Of a DNA stretch of 64,000 nt, positions 46,437-54,261 are shown piece after piece. Location: the NCBI RefSeq assembly GCF_003344965.1, contig NZ_CP031194.1:4836001-4900000 (forward strand). Direction: 5' to 3'. Origin of the DNA: Streptomyces paludis (GTDB taxonomy: Bacteria; Actinomycetota; Actinomycetes; Streptomycetales; Streptomycetaceae). The notes under the pieces were generated by a model, which ran no database searches, was not told where the DNA came from, and was given only the letters and a program-made list of their open reading frames with translations. Positions within the stretch are counted from its first letter, which is position 1, and every line of letters begins with the position of its first letter. The translations under genes and the position numbers were made by a program.

Positions 46437-49400
46437 GTCCGTACCTCCTTCTTGGCCGGAAAACGGCACAGGGCCGCGGCACGTGCGAGGCGGAGGGTCA
46501 CGGCCTCGGCACGCGGACCGACACCGAGAGCCCGTACGTGGTGCTGATGGAGCAGCGACCGTACGACCGTGAGCGGTTCACCCTGCTGTCCGGCCAGGGC
46601 CTCCCGGTAGGAACGCACAGCGACATCGCGTGCTTGCCAGGCTTGCGAGACGGTTCCCCCAGCGGGGAGCGAGGCCAGTAGCGACCATCCCCCGGGGGCC
46701 GCGAGCCCGCGAGCCTGGTCGCACAGCTCACGGTCCAGGTGCCCACCGCCTCGGGGCACGTTCTCGATGAGCCACTTCCCGCCCTGGTCCGCCGAGCCGG
46801 CCAGGGCCGCTGTCAGACCGACGACACTCGCGGCCGCGAGGGCCTGCGGAGCGACGGCACCCGTCTCCACGAGCCGGATCTGCGCAAGGGCCGCGGCGGA
46901 GTCGGCGGCGAAGACGCGGTGAGCGGCTTCCAGGGCAGCCGCACGTCCGTACCGGCCCGTCTGCGGTACGTACGTCTCCAGCGTGAGGCGGGAGACCAGC
47001 CGGCTCCGGCGCAGCCCTGCGGCCCAGGCGTTGACCTGCTCGGCGACTGTCCCGTACGTGCCGCTGTCGATGCGCAGGAACAGCGCGAGGTGCTGTCCGG
47101 CCTCGGGCCGGGCCATCTCGCGATGCCGGACGAACCACCACAGCGGGGCGTCGCCGAGAGCTCCGAGGAAGGTGGGCAGGTGACGGTCCAGGATCTCGCT
47201 GTAGCGATCGGGGTGTGCGTGCAGATGCGCACGCAGCACCGTTCCGGCGCCGGGCAGTTGGATATCCTCCTCGGCCGTCGCGATGGCCCGCCGGGGTGTG
47301 GGCAGCGTGACGGCGTCGGGTTGGGTATGAGTGAGGGGGAGCAGAATTTCGTGAGCGCGTCCGATCCAGCCGTACAGGTCGGGATCGGCCACTTCGCGCA
47401 GTTCCAGACGGCGGACGTCGTTGAGGCGGGAGCGCAACAGCCGCCGGTGTACGGGATGGGTCAGGTCGAGGGCGAGTCGTTGATCGAACTCGACCAGGGC
47501 GATCCGGTCCGGGACGCGCAGGCGCGTCCGCCAGGCGGTCAACGCTTCGTCCCAGGCCACGACCGACGCCACTCGTCCGGGAAGGTCCTCGGCCCTCAGC
47601 AGCCAGCGGGCCGGGGTCAGGATGGTCCGGCGATAGCGCACGCGGGGCAGGTACGGGAGCCGTCTTGCCGTGCCGAAATCGAACGGCTTGTAGATCGCAC
47701 ACCGGGCGTTGCCGAGCTCCGTCAGCAGCCGGGCCAGTGGTGGTGTCTGGATCCCGGCTTCGAGCGCGTGCAGCACCCGTACGTCGATCGGCCGGCCGGT
47801 GGAGAGCTGGACGAGATGGAAGCGGCGGGCGTCCGCTGTGACCGCGATGTCCGCCGGCCCGATCACGTGCTCGTCCGCGGCACGGTGCTCGCCCAACGCG
47901 ATGACGTCGGGGAGCAGTCGCGCGGTGCGAGTGACGTTCTCGTTGCGCCGGCGTCGGGGGCCGAAGGAGAGCTGCGCGGTGACCGCGTCAGGCCGGGAGG
48001 AGAGGTAGGTGCCGGCCAGAACGTCCTGGTGCGCGGGCGGCAGGAGGTGGGCGAACCGTCCCAGCATGCTGCTGCCGGGTCGGGGAACGCCGGTGAGCAT
48101 GAGCTGGAACGCGCCGCGCGCCAGATCGGCGGACGAGGACGCACGGATCTCGAAGGCGACCTCCGCGCGGGGAACGAGCGTCGGCCTCTCACTGCCCGCG
48201 GCGTCGGCGAGGCCGGCAACCACCGCGTCGGTCAGGACCAGCTCACCACGGTTCTCCATAAGCGCCTGCTGCACCAGGGCGAGCACCGCGTCATCGCGGT
48301 CGGTCACCTGCTTCGCGGCTCTGCCGCGCTCCGATCCGACGTACTCGGCCGGCCACCCGAGCCCGCTGTCGGCCACCAGTTCCAGCACCGGCACAGCAGA
48401 GCCGACGCCGTACCGGGCCCGGAAGCGCCGGTGGTAGTCGCGCCACTGCTGATAACCGTACGGCTGAGGGGAGAGCCGGTACAGCGCCGATACGGCGGCC
48501 TCGGCTTCCGCGACGACGTGCGCCGGGATTTGCACGTCGCAGTCCAGCGCGGTGTCGATGAGGAGAGGTACCGGGGCGGCGGAGGACTCCTTCGTCATCC
48601 GGTCGATGACCGCACTCAAGGTGCCGGTCGGCAGCGCTGGGGCGCGGCCGTTGAGGTCGTCGCGGATCGCGTACAGGACGCGCACCAGGTCTGCCACGTC
48701 CGGCAGGGTGTGGGCATCCGCCTTCTCCAGCTCGCCGCATACGTGGCCGAGGGCGTCCAGGGTGGTTGACGGCGCCCGCAGGCTGGTGATGAGCAGGTCC
48801 TGCGCGAGGAGATCGGCCAGAAGCGCGTCGATCCTCCCTCCGGCACCGGCCGGGAACATGGCGGTGAGCTCGGCACGCAGCTCTCCGTACGGAGTGGGGA
48901 TCCGGGCCGCTCGCATCGCGGCCTGTACGGTCCGGCGGTACGGCACGGACACCTCGACCGGCGCCATCAGACGGTCGCGGCCGTCTGCCGGAGCGCCCGG
49001 AGCGACGAGGCGGTCGCCGCGTACCTGTGCGGTGTTGTTGGCCACCACGGGCAGGCGTTCCAGCAGGTCCGGGCTGTCTTGCAAGCGCTGGACGATGTCA
49101 GCGATCCAGTCGGCGTCGGCGCGGACCACCTCCCGGTGTGTGTCATCCCACCGCACACGGACTGTCGCTCCGACCGATACCGGGGCTGTGCCCGCGAAGC
49201 GGCCGAAGGGGGTGGGCCGGTGCTGCCAGCGCAACAGGTAGGAGGCGACGGACAGCGCCGCGCGCCGGATCTGCTGCGGCTGGGTCCGCACCCCGCGTAC
49301 GACATCGCCCGCAGCCCGGTACAGGACGGGGCTGGCAGTGCGCACAGCGTCGCGGGTGTCCTCGTGCTGCCACACCCTGCCCAGCCACGACCGGGTGGCG

Positions 49401-49522
49401 GCCGGATCATCGAGATCGAGCGTGCGCGGTAGGTCGGCCGGTCCGGGGCGCGTCGTGGCGCGCAGCATCGCCGCACCCTGCCACCGGTAGTTGACGACTG
49501 CTCTGGAGGCCACGGGCAGCAC
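46433..49522 (-). CDS. lanB: Lanthipeptide dehydratase LanB
   Basis: 1029 residues from GTG 49522 (GGAAGGAA just before; GTG 49513 also possible). Full-length class I dehydratase: the N-terminal glutamylation domain with the family motif RPTPFGRFAG and the long central region, and a C-terminal elimination domain (PLWWFVRHREMARPEAGQHLALFLRI ... RLTLETYVPQTGRYGRAAALEAAHRVFAADS). Uses glutamyl-tRNA to dehydrate Ser and Thr. Only 48 bases separate its start from the left end of an insertion sequence, so its native upstream region has been replaced. Confidence 0.93.
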   Translation of the reverse strand: MLPVASRAVVNYRWQGAAMLRATTRPGPADLPRTLDLDDPAATRSWLGRVWQHEDTRDAVRTASPVLYRAAGDVVRGVRTQPQQIRRAALSVASYLLRWQHRPTPFGRFAGTAPVSVGATVRVRWDDTHREVVRADADWIADIVQRLQDSPDLLERLPVVANNTAQVRGDRLVAPGAPADGRDRLMAPVEVSVPYRRTVQAAMRAARIPTPYGELRAELTAMFPAGAGGRIDALLADLLAQDLLITSLRAPSTTLDALGHVCGELEKADAHTLPDVADLVRVLYAIRDDLNGRAPALPTGTLSAVIDRMTKESSAAPVPLLIDTALDCDVQIPAHVVAEAEAAVSALYRLSPQPYGYQQWRDYHRRFRARYGVGSAVPVLELVADSGLGWPAEYVGSERGRAAKQVTDRDDAVLALVQQALMENRGELVLTDAVVAGLADAAGSERPTLVPRAEVAFEIRASSSADLARGAFQLMLTGVPRPGSSMLGRFAHLLPPAHQDVLAGTYLSSRPDAVTAQLSFGPRRRRNENVTRTARLLPDVIALGEHRAADEHVIGPADIAVTADARRFHLVQLSTGRPIDVRVLHALEAGIQTPPLARLLTELGNARCAIYKPFDFGTARRLPYLPRVRYRRTILTPARWLLRAEDLPGRVASVVAWDEALTAWRTRLRVPDRIALVEFDQRLALDLTHPVHRRLLRSRLNDVRRLELREVADPDLYGWIGRAHEILLPLTHTQPDAVTLPTPRRAIATAEEDIQLPGAGTVLRAHLHAHPDRYSEILDRHLPTFLGALGDAPLWWFVRHREMARPEAGQHLALFLRIDSGTYGTVAEQVNAWAAGLRRSRLVSRLTLETYVPQTGRYGRAAALEAAHRVFAADSAAALAQIRLVETGAVAPQALAAASVVGLTAALAGSADQGGKWLIENVPRGGGHLDRELCDQARGLAAPGGWSLLASLPAGGTVSQAWQARDVAVRSYREALAGQQGEPLTVVRSLLHQHHVRALGVGPRAEAVTLRLARAAALCRFPAKKEVRT

Positions 49523-49570
49523 TTCCTTCCATCTGCCTACGGATGCAGGAGGCGGCGGCGTTTGAGGGGG

Positions 49571-50527
49571 CTAGGTCCTGTCCGGCGGATCATGTGACCT
49601 TCTGACCGGTCGCTCGTTGGTTCGGGTATGGGTCGGGGGGATTTGATGAACCGCGAGTGGTCGTTGCTGGAGCCGCATCTGCCATCTCTGGGTGGCCGGG
49701 GCGGCCGGTGGAACGACCACCGCACCGTGGTCAACGGGATCCTCTTCCGGGTCCGGACCGGTGTCCCGTGGCGTGACCTGCCGGAACGCTATGGCTCGTG
49801 GAAGACCGTCTATGAACGGCATCGCCGCTGGTCGGCGGACGGTACCTGGGACCGGATCCTGCACGCGGTCCAGGCCGACGCCGACCTGGCCGGGCGGATC
49901 GACTGGTCGATGATCGGCATCGACTCGACGTCCTGCCGGGCCCATCAGCACGCGGCCGGCGCCCGCAAGGCCCGTCCGCGGATCCCGAAAAAAGGACGAC
50001 GCCCCGGCACCACCGCCCCGACGAGGGACTCGGACGGTCCCGGGGCGGCCTGACCTGCAAGATCCACCTCGCCGGCGAAGGCGGTTGCCGCCCCATGGCC
50101 CTCCTGCTCACGCCGGGTCAGTGGGGCGACGCCCCGCAGATGGTCGAGGTCCTGGACCGAATCCGGGTCCCCCGGCCACGGGGCGGACGCCCCCGAACCA
50201 GGCCCGACCACGTCAGCGGCGACAAGGCATACAGCTCCCGCCGAAACCGCCGCTACCTGCGAAGACGCCACATCCGGCACACGATCCCGGAACCGAAGGA
50301 CCAGCGGGCCAACCGCCAACGCAGAGGCAGCAGCGGTGGCAGACCCGCCGGCTTCGACCGCGACCGCTACCGGCGCCGCAACGAGGTCGAGCGGACCATC
50401 AACCGGCTCAAGAACTCCCGCGCGGTCGCCACTCGTTACGACAAGCGGGCCTACGTCTTCCACGGCACCGTCACCGCCGCCGCGATCCGACTCTGGCTCC
50501 GCCAGTGATCCGCCGGACAGGACCTAG
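49571..50527 (+). mobile_element. IS5-family insertion sequence
   Basis: About 950 bases bounded by CTAG on both sides. Terminal inverted repeats GGTCCTGTCCGGCGGATCA (left, 49574) and its exact complement (right, ending 50524). One transposase gene read through a frameshift. The CTAG target and end sequence fit the IS5/IS427-type elements of Streptomyces. The right CTAG is shared with the adjoining MITE-like repeat (50524-50704). Confidence 0.9.
49628..50508 (+). CDS. IS5-family transposase, made by -1 frameshifting
   Basis: Two overlapping frames. The first (49628-50053, 141 residues) holds the DUF4096-type N-terminus MNREWSLLEPHLPSLGGRGGRWNDHRTVVNGILFR and the first catalytic Asp (MIGIDSTSCRAHQ). 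The second (frame -1, to 50508) holds DEGLGRSRGGLTCKIHLA, the second Asp in VSGDKAYSSR and the Glu in RRNEVERTINRLKNSRAVATRYDKRA. The frames meet at CCGAAAAAAGG near 49985-49995, a usual slippery site. The DDE triad is complete, so the element may be active. Confidence 0.88.
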
Positions 50528-50704
50528 GGCCTGTCCGACAAATCCCGCCTGGCTCGCGACGCCTGGCACGCACGCTCGCCGCGTTGTCGGGATCACCCCA
50601 GTACGTCCAGTACTGGGGCGACCCTCCGCCTTGCGATCGCACGCACCAGACACCGCGAGCCCCGCCCTACGGGCGGACGGCGCTATTTGCCGGACAGGCC
50701 CTAG
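50524..50704. repeat. MITE-like palindromic repeat, full length (copy C)
   Basis: 181 bases from CTAGGGCCTGTCCGACAAAT to ATTTGCCGGACAGGCCCTAG. Core blocks GCACGCACGCTCGCCGCGTT and CTTGCGATCGCACGCACC are shared with copy B (9544-9725); the central hairpin is CCCCAGTAC / GTACTGGGG. Its ends (CTAG + CCTGTCCG) resemble those of the abutting insertion sequence. Confidence 0.88.
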
Positions 50705-50714
50705 GCCGCTGCCG

Positions 50715-50743
50715 GTGGGCCGGGCGGATCACACCCGGCCCAC
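50715..50743 (-). terminator. Terminator or attenuator after the lanthipeptide precursor gene
   Basis: Perfect 10-bp stem GTGGGCCGGG / CCCGGCCCAC with a 9-base loop, 13 bases past the precursor stop on the minus strand. It would favour precursor message over the downstream enzyme genes, a common arrangement in RiPP clusters. Confidence 0.7.
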
Positions 50744-50756
50744 GGCGAAGGAGCCG

Positions 50757-50954
50757 TCAGGCCGGATCCTCGATGAACGAGCTGCATGCGGAGGCACCGT
50801 TCGCGCACGTCTGGCCGCAGCCGTCATTCGTGGCGCACATGAGCTTCCCGATCGGGTGGACGGCAACGACGATCTTGATGTCGAGCGGTGCGAAGTCGTC
50901 GTCCTGAGCGGCGCCGTCCGGCCGCGCGGCCAGTGCGGTAGGACCGTCGATCAT
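50757..50954 (-). CDS. lanA: FxLD-family lanthipeptide precursor
   Basis: 65 residues from ATG 50954 (GAAGAGAG eight bases upstream; a GTG at 50963 adds three residues). The leader has the acidic DDDFAPLDIKIVV block that carries the FxLD-like motif. The core region after HPIGKLM has four Cys and several Thr/Ser in the order CATNDGCGQTC, ANGASACSSFIEDPA, so up to four (methyl)lanthionine rings are possible. Asp residues in TNDG and EDPA are candidates for the methyltransferase. Too short for ordinary gene finders. No leader protease or exporter gene was found nearby. Confidence 0.88.
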   Translation of the reverse strand: MIDGPTALAARPDGAAQDDDFAPLDIKIVVAVHPIGKLMCATNDGCGQTCANGASACSSFIEDPA

Positions 50955-51011
50955 GGCGTTCACTCTCTTCCCGGTCTGGTGGAGCGGTGCATGACGACCT
51001 GACTCCGACGG

Positions 51012-52250
51012 CTATGCCGGGGGCCAGGAGAGCGAGATCCGGCTGTGGACCTTGTCGATGACCCGGCCACCGACGACCCGGCCACCCGCAATCAGGTCGT
51101 CGGGAGTGCCTGCCGGATAGACCCGGACGACGGGGCCGGGGCCGCCGCGGTGCTCGCGGTTCCAGTCGCGCAGGTGTCCGGCGACCTTGCCGGCAAGGGA
51201 TCCGGCATCGGAACCAAGGGCATGCACAGCGAACTCGACGTGCTTGTCATCCTCGGTGCGGCGGGTGGTGAGGTACGCGAAGCTGCCGCCCTCCACGGCA
51301 GCGAGGGCGAAACTTCTGTTGGCCGGGGCAACGATGCCGGTGTCCAGGTCGGGGTCGACGGCCATGATGCAGAACCCGGGCAGTGCGATCGCCAGGTGCA
51401 TCTGGAGCGTGTCCAGGAGCTCGCTGATACCGAGCGTGATGCCCGTCCAGAGCTCGACCCTGGGCGTACGGACCGCGTTGTCCAGGAGGCCAGGGTTTTC
51501 GGGCAGTCCGTCGTCGAACCGGAGGCCAATCTCCGGGGTGCCGGTGACGAGCAGCAGTTCCTCTTGATGAGCGGAAGCGCCCTGCATGGGCACGAAGCCG
51601 CACACCTTCGAGGACTCACTCTCCAAGTGGCCGTCAACCAGCGTGAAACCGAGGGCCCGGGTCAGGCCGCGTACCCGCAGTGGCACCACGAGGCGCCCGC
51701 CCGGTTTGAGCTGCTGGGTCCAGGCCGGCGGGATGTCCCAGGCCCCGGCGGTCACCAGGACGGCATCGACCTTTCCCACCCCGGGAATCGGCTCCGCGGC
51801 GTCCGCGGTGACCACACGCACGTGGCCGTAGCCGTTGCCGGCCAGGAGGCGTGCAGCCCGGGCGGTGACTTCCGGGTCGATGTCGACCGTGGTCACAGCG
51901 CCGTCCGGTCCCACGAGTTCCGCCAGATAGGCGGCATTGAGCCCGCCGGAGCCGATCTCCAGCACATGGTCTCCGCGCTGGACCCTGGCCTGCTCCAGCA
52001 TCATCGCCTGGATCTGCGGCGCGGATACCGAACTGAGCTGTACGCCGTGCCTGTCCACCTTCGTGACGAAGGCCGAGTAGACCTGGTAGGCCTCGTCCAG
52101 AGTGGCCCCCGGAGTGAACAGGTGGCGCGGGACCGTACGCATCACGGCTTCGATCCGGGGCGAGACGATCGTGCCGGCCGCGCGCAGTTCGTCAACAGCC
52201 TTGTCGCGCAGGGCGGTGGCGGCGTCTGAGTCGACGGTCGCATCGGTCAC
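51012..52250 (-). CDS. FxLD-system methyltransferase (isoaspartyl methyltransferase-like)
   Basis: 412 residues, GTG 52250 with AAGGA six bases upstream. The N-terminal half is a PCMT-type SAM methyltransferase: RTVPRHLFTPGATLDEAY, SSVSAPQIQAMMLEQA, SAM motif VLEIGSGGLNAAYLAELVG, and PPAWTQQLKPGGRLVVPLR. The C-terminal ~180 residues are the extra domain of the FxLD group. Homologues in lanthipeptide clusters O-methylate an Asp side chain of the ring-formed peptide, leading through aspartimide to isoaspartate; that this one does so is inferred. 58 bases upstream of the precursor gene on the same strand. Confidence 0.87.
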   Translation of the reverse strand: MTDATVDSDAATALRDKAVDELRAAGTIVSPRIEAVMRTVPRHLFTPGATLDEAYQVYSAFVTKVDRHGVQLSSVSAPQIQAMMLEQARVQRGDHVLEIGSGGLNAAYLAELVGPDGAVTTVDIDPEVTARAARLLAGNGYGHVRVVTADAAEPIPGVGKVDAVLVTAGAWDIPPAWTQQLKPGGRLVVPLRVRGLTRALGFTLVDGHLESESSKVCGFVPMQGASAHQEELLLVTGTPEIGLRFDDGLPENPGLLDNAVRTPRVELWTGITLGISELLDTLQMHLAIALPGFCIMAVDPDLDTGIVAPANRSFALAAVEGGSFAYLTTRRTEDDKHVEFAVHALGSDAGSLAGKVAGHLRDWNREHRGGPGPVVRVYPAGTPDDLIAGGRVVGGRVIDKVHSRISLSWPPA

Positions 52251-52414
52251 AGGGCTTCCTTCGTGTCGTGCGTGCTGATGAGGGGCCGGGCGCAGCGGCG
52301 CGAGACGGGAACGGCCACCGATCCGGCGGACGTTCCCGGCGAGACCACGCTAGGAACGATGGCCCTTCAGCACCAAGCGAGTCCTACGAAGTTGCACGCG
52401 AGTCTTCACGGTCC

Positions 52415-53266
52415 TCACGTCAGCGAGTCGGCGGCGGACGTGATCAGGCCACGGGCCTCGGCACCGTAGACGGCCATCTCCCGCAGCTCTGCGAAGGCCC
52501 TCATGTACAGCGCGACCTCACTGGGCGCGGTGACCGTGATCTGAGCGGACAGCAATTCCACATGAACCCGCTGCTCGTCAAAGACATTGAACGCTTCAAG
52601 CGTCCAGATGCCCCGCTCTCGCGCGGAGAGAGGGATGACGCCCAGGGAGACCGATGCCAGCGACATCACCGACAGCAGGTGCCCGAGCTGGCCGCCCATG
52701 GTCCGCACGTCCCCGATTTGGTAGCGCAGCACGGACTCCTCCACGACCAGAACGAATCGACGGTCGCCCCTGTGGAGAACCCTGGACCGGTTCATACGCG
52801 CGGCGACCGCCTCGGCGGTGTCGTCCGGTGCGCCGTGAAACCGTCCGACGGCCGACAACAGGGCGGAAGCGTAGGCGGGCGTCTGGAGCAGCCCGGGTAC
52901 CACATGCGAGGCGTACCCCCGGAAATGCCGGGTCCGTTCGTACAGCGGCACTCGGGACTCTTGCAGTCGGCGCAGCCCCGTGCGCTGGAGTCGCTGCCAC
53001 GCCACATACATGGAGTCGGCGGTGCGGGATGCCGCGATGATGTCGGCAGCCTGGTCGGCGACGCCGCAAACCTCGCACCATGTACGGATGTCGCTGTCCG
53101 ACGGCGGAGTGGCCGCGCTCTCCAGACGTGACGTCTTGGACTTGTGCCAGCCGCAGCGAGAAGCCAGCTCATGGCCCTTCAGCCCGGCATCCAAGCGCAG
53201 CTCACGCAGCCTCGCCGCGACAGCCTTGCGGGCAGTCTCGACGTTGGACGACGGGTAGGCGGACAC
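52415..53266 (-). CDS. XRE-family regulator with DUF5753 (Scr1-like) domain
   Basis: 283 residues, GTG 53266 (no good Shine-Dalgarno, start uncertain). HTH in RLRELRLDAGLKGHELASRCGWHKSKTSRLESA (about 18-50); the DUF5753 ligand-binding-like part begins FRGYASHVVPGLLQTPAYASALL. One of many WhiJ-like regulators of Streptomyces that pair with DUF397 and DUF6879 genes. It lies 165 bases upstream of the lanthipeptide methyltransferase gene on the same strand, and could control it. Confidence 0.85.
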   Translation of the reverse strand: MSAYPSSNVETARKAVAARLRELRLDAGLKGHELASRCGWHKSKTSRLESAATPPSDSDIRTWCEVCGVADQAADIIAASRTADSMYVAWQRLQRTGLRRLQESRVPLYERTRHFRGYASHVVPGLLQTPAYASALLSAVGRFHGAPDDTAEAVAARMNRSRVLHRGDRRFVLVVEESVLRYQIGDVRTMGGQLGHLLSVMSLASVSLGVIPLSARERGIWTLEAFNVFDEQRVHVELLSAQITVTAPSEVALYMRAFAELREMAVYGAEARGLITSAADSLT

Positions 53267-53294
53267 AGGCCGGCGATTGCGGGGGATGTACGCG

Positions 53295-53819
53295 TCAGAC
53301 TTCGAAATCCTCGTGTGGCGTGGACAGTTCCCATACCGACTCGAAGGCCGCGGAGCATTGCTTGATCACGGCCGGATCCTCACACAGTTCGTGTCCGGCC
53401 GAAGAGCCGTCGCCGCCGAAGTGGCCGAAGCGAATCAGCCGGTTGTCGAAGAGCCACAGATCGTTTCCGGGAAGGACAAGAGCCGACGCGAGCCGACGGG
53501 GCAGCCACCGGACTTTCTCGCCCGCCGCCACATTGAGATACGTACCGGCATGCTCGTACCGTATGTACTCGCTCACCGGTACGGACACCACACGTGCCCT
53601 GCGGATCTCCACACCCCGCCGGACCGCGCCTTGTACGAGGTCGAGCCACGGGCGCCGTCCTTCCACGGAAGCCGGCGTGATCCGTCCGTACTTCTGCCAC
53701 TCCGCGAAGTCCTCGGCCTCCGACGCGACGCCGTAGACATCACGCATCTCCAGATGCACGGCGGACCGATGACAATCGGAGATCAGGTCAGAGAACTTTG
53801 GCACGCTGCTCTGCGGCAT
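53295..53819 (-). CDS. DUF6879 family protein
   Basis: 174 residues, ATG 53819 after GAAGG. Matches the DUF6879 pattern: RSAVHLEMRDVYGV, FAEWQKYG, RPWLDLVQGAVRRGVEIRRARVVSVPVSEYIRYEH, and DLWLFDNRLIRFGHF. Function unknown; always found with XRE/DUF397 genes. Overlaps the DUF397 gene upstream by 32 bases. Confidence 0.8.
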   Translation of the reverse strand: MPQSSVPKFSDLISDCHRSAVHLEMRDVYGVASEAEDFAEWQKYGRITPASVEGRRPWLDLVQGAVRRGVEIRRARVVSVPVSEYIRYEHAGTYLNVAAGEKVRWLPRRLASALVLPGNDLWLFDNRLIRFGHFGGDGSSAGHELCEDPAVIKQCSAAFESVWELSTPHEDFEV

Positions 53820-54057
53820 CGCAGGCCTTCCTCACGAGTGGCGACTCGGATTCCTGTGGGTCCGTTGGTGTGCCAACCGCGTTGCGGAAGGTGGTCCAGG
53901 TGGTGGGGGTGAGGCGGAGTATGGGGCCGGTGGGGTGTTTGGAGTCGCGTATGGCGACGGTGTCGGGGGCGTTGGTGGCCACCTCGACGCATTCGCCGCC
54001 CGCGGCGCTGTAGGAGGACTTCACGAAGGTGAAGGGGCGCCCTTGCTCGGGGGACAA
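53788..54057 (-). CDS. DUF397 protein (copy 1)
   Basis: 89 residues, TTG start at 54057. DUF397 core TFVKSSYSAAGGECVEVATN, VAIRDSKHPTGPILRLTP, WTTFRNAV. It continues past the usual end with DPQESESPLVRKACDAAEQRAKVL, running into the DUF6879 gene. DUF397 proteins act as small partners (antitoxin-like or anti-repressor) of XRE regulators such as WhiJ. Its core is a near-exact copy of the next gene. Confidence 0.8.
   Translation of the reverse strand: MSPEQGRPFTFVKSSYSAAGGECVEVATNAPDTVAIRDSKHPTGPILRLTPTTWTTFRNAVGTPTDPQESESPLVRKACDAAEQRAKVL
53876..53998. repeat. Duplicated 123-bp segment, first copy (second at 54089-54211)
   Basis: The two segments differ at one base of 123 (T/C in ACGGTGTCGG versus ACGGCGTCGG). 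They cover the same part of both DUF397 genes and lie 213 bases apart in direct orientation, while flanking DUF397 sequence differs. Confidence 0.9.
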
Positions 54058-54058
54058 C

Positions 54059-54256
54059 TCAGTGTCCTCGTGCGTCCGCCGGTGCGCTGACCGCGTTGCG
54101 GAAGGTGGTCCAGGTGGTGGGGGTGAGGCGGAGTATGGGGCCGGTGGGGTGTTTGGAGTCGCGTATGGCGACGGCGTCGGGGGCGTTGGTGGCCACCTCG
54201 ACGCATTCGCCGTTGCCGATGCTGTGGCTGGACTTCGTGAATTCGTAGGGGAACAT
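54059..54256 (-). CDS. DUF397 protein (copy 2)
   Basis: 65 residues, the normal DUF397 size, ATG 54256 with AAGGAG eleven bases upstream. FTKSSHSIGNGECVEVATN, VAIRDSKHPTGPILRLTP, WTTFRNAV. One base separates its stop from the start of copy 1. Probably the partner of the XRE regulator encoded 5 bases upstream. Confidence 0.82.
   Translation of the reverse strand: MFPYEFTKSSHSIGNGECVEVATNAPDAVAIRDSKHPTGPILRLTPTTWTTFRNAVSAPADARGH
54089..54211. repeat. Duplicated 123-bp segment, second copy
   Basis: See the copy at 53876-53998; 122 of 123 bases identical. Confidence 0.9.
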
Positions 54257-54261
54257 CTGAA

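Noticed and set aside
46739..48769. Rightward open frame of 676 codons inside lanB
   Set aside because: Antisense to the LanB dehydratase; low-complexity and no recognisable fold.
49945..50463. Leftward open frame opposite the transposase
   Set aside because: Antisense to the transposase halves that carry the DDE residues; no motif of its own.
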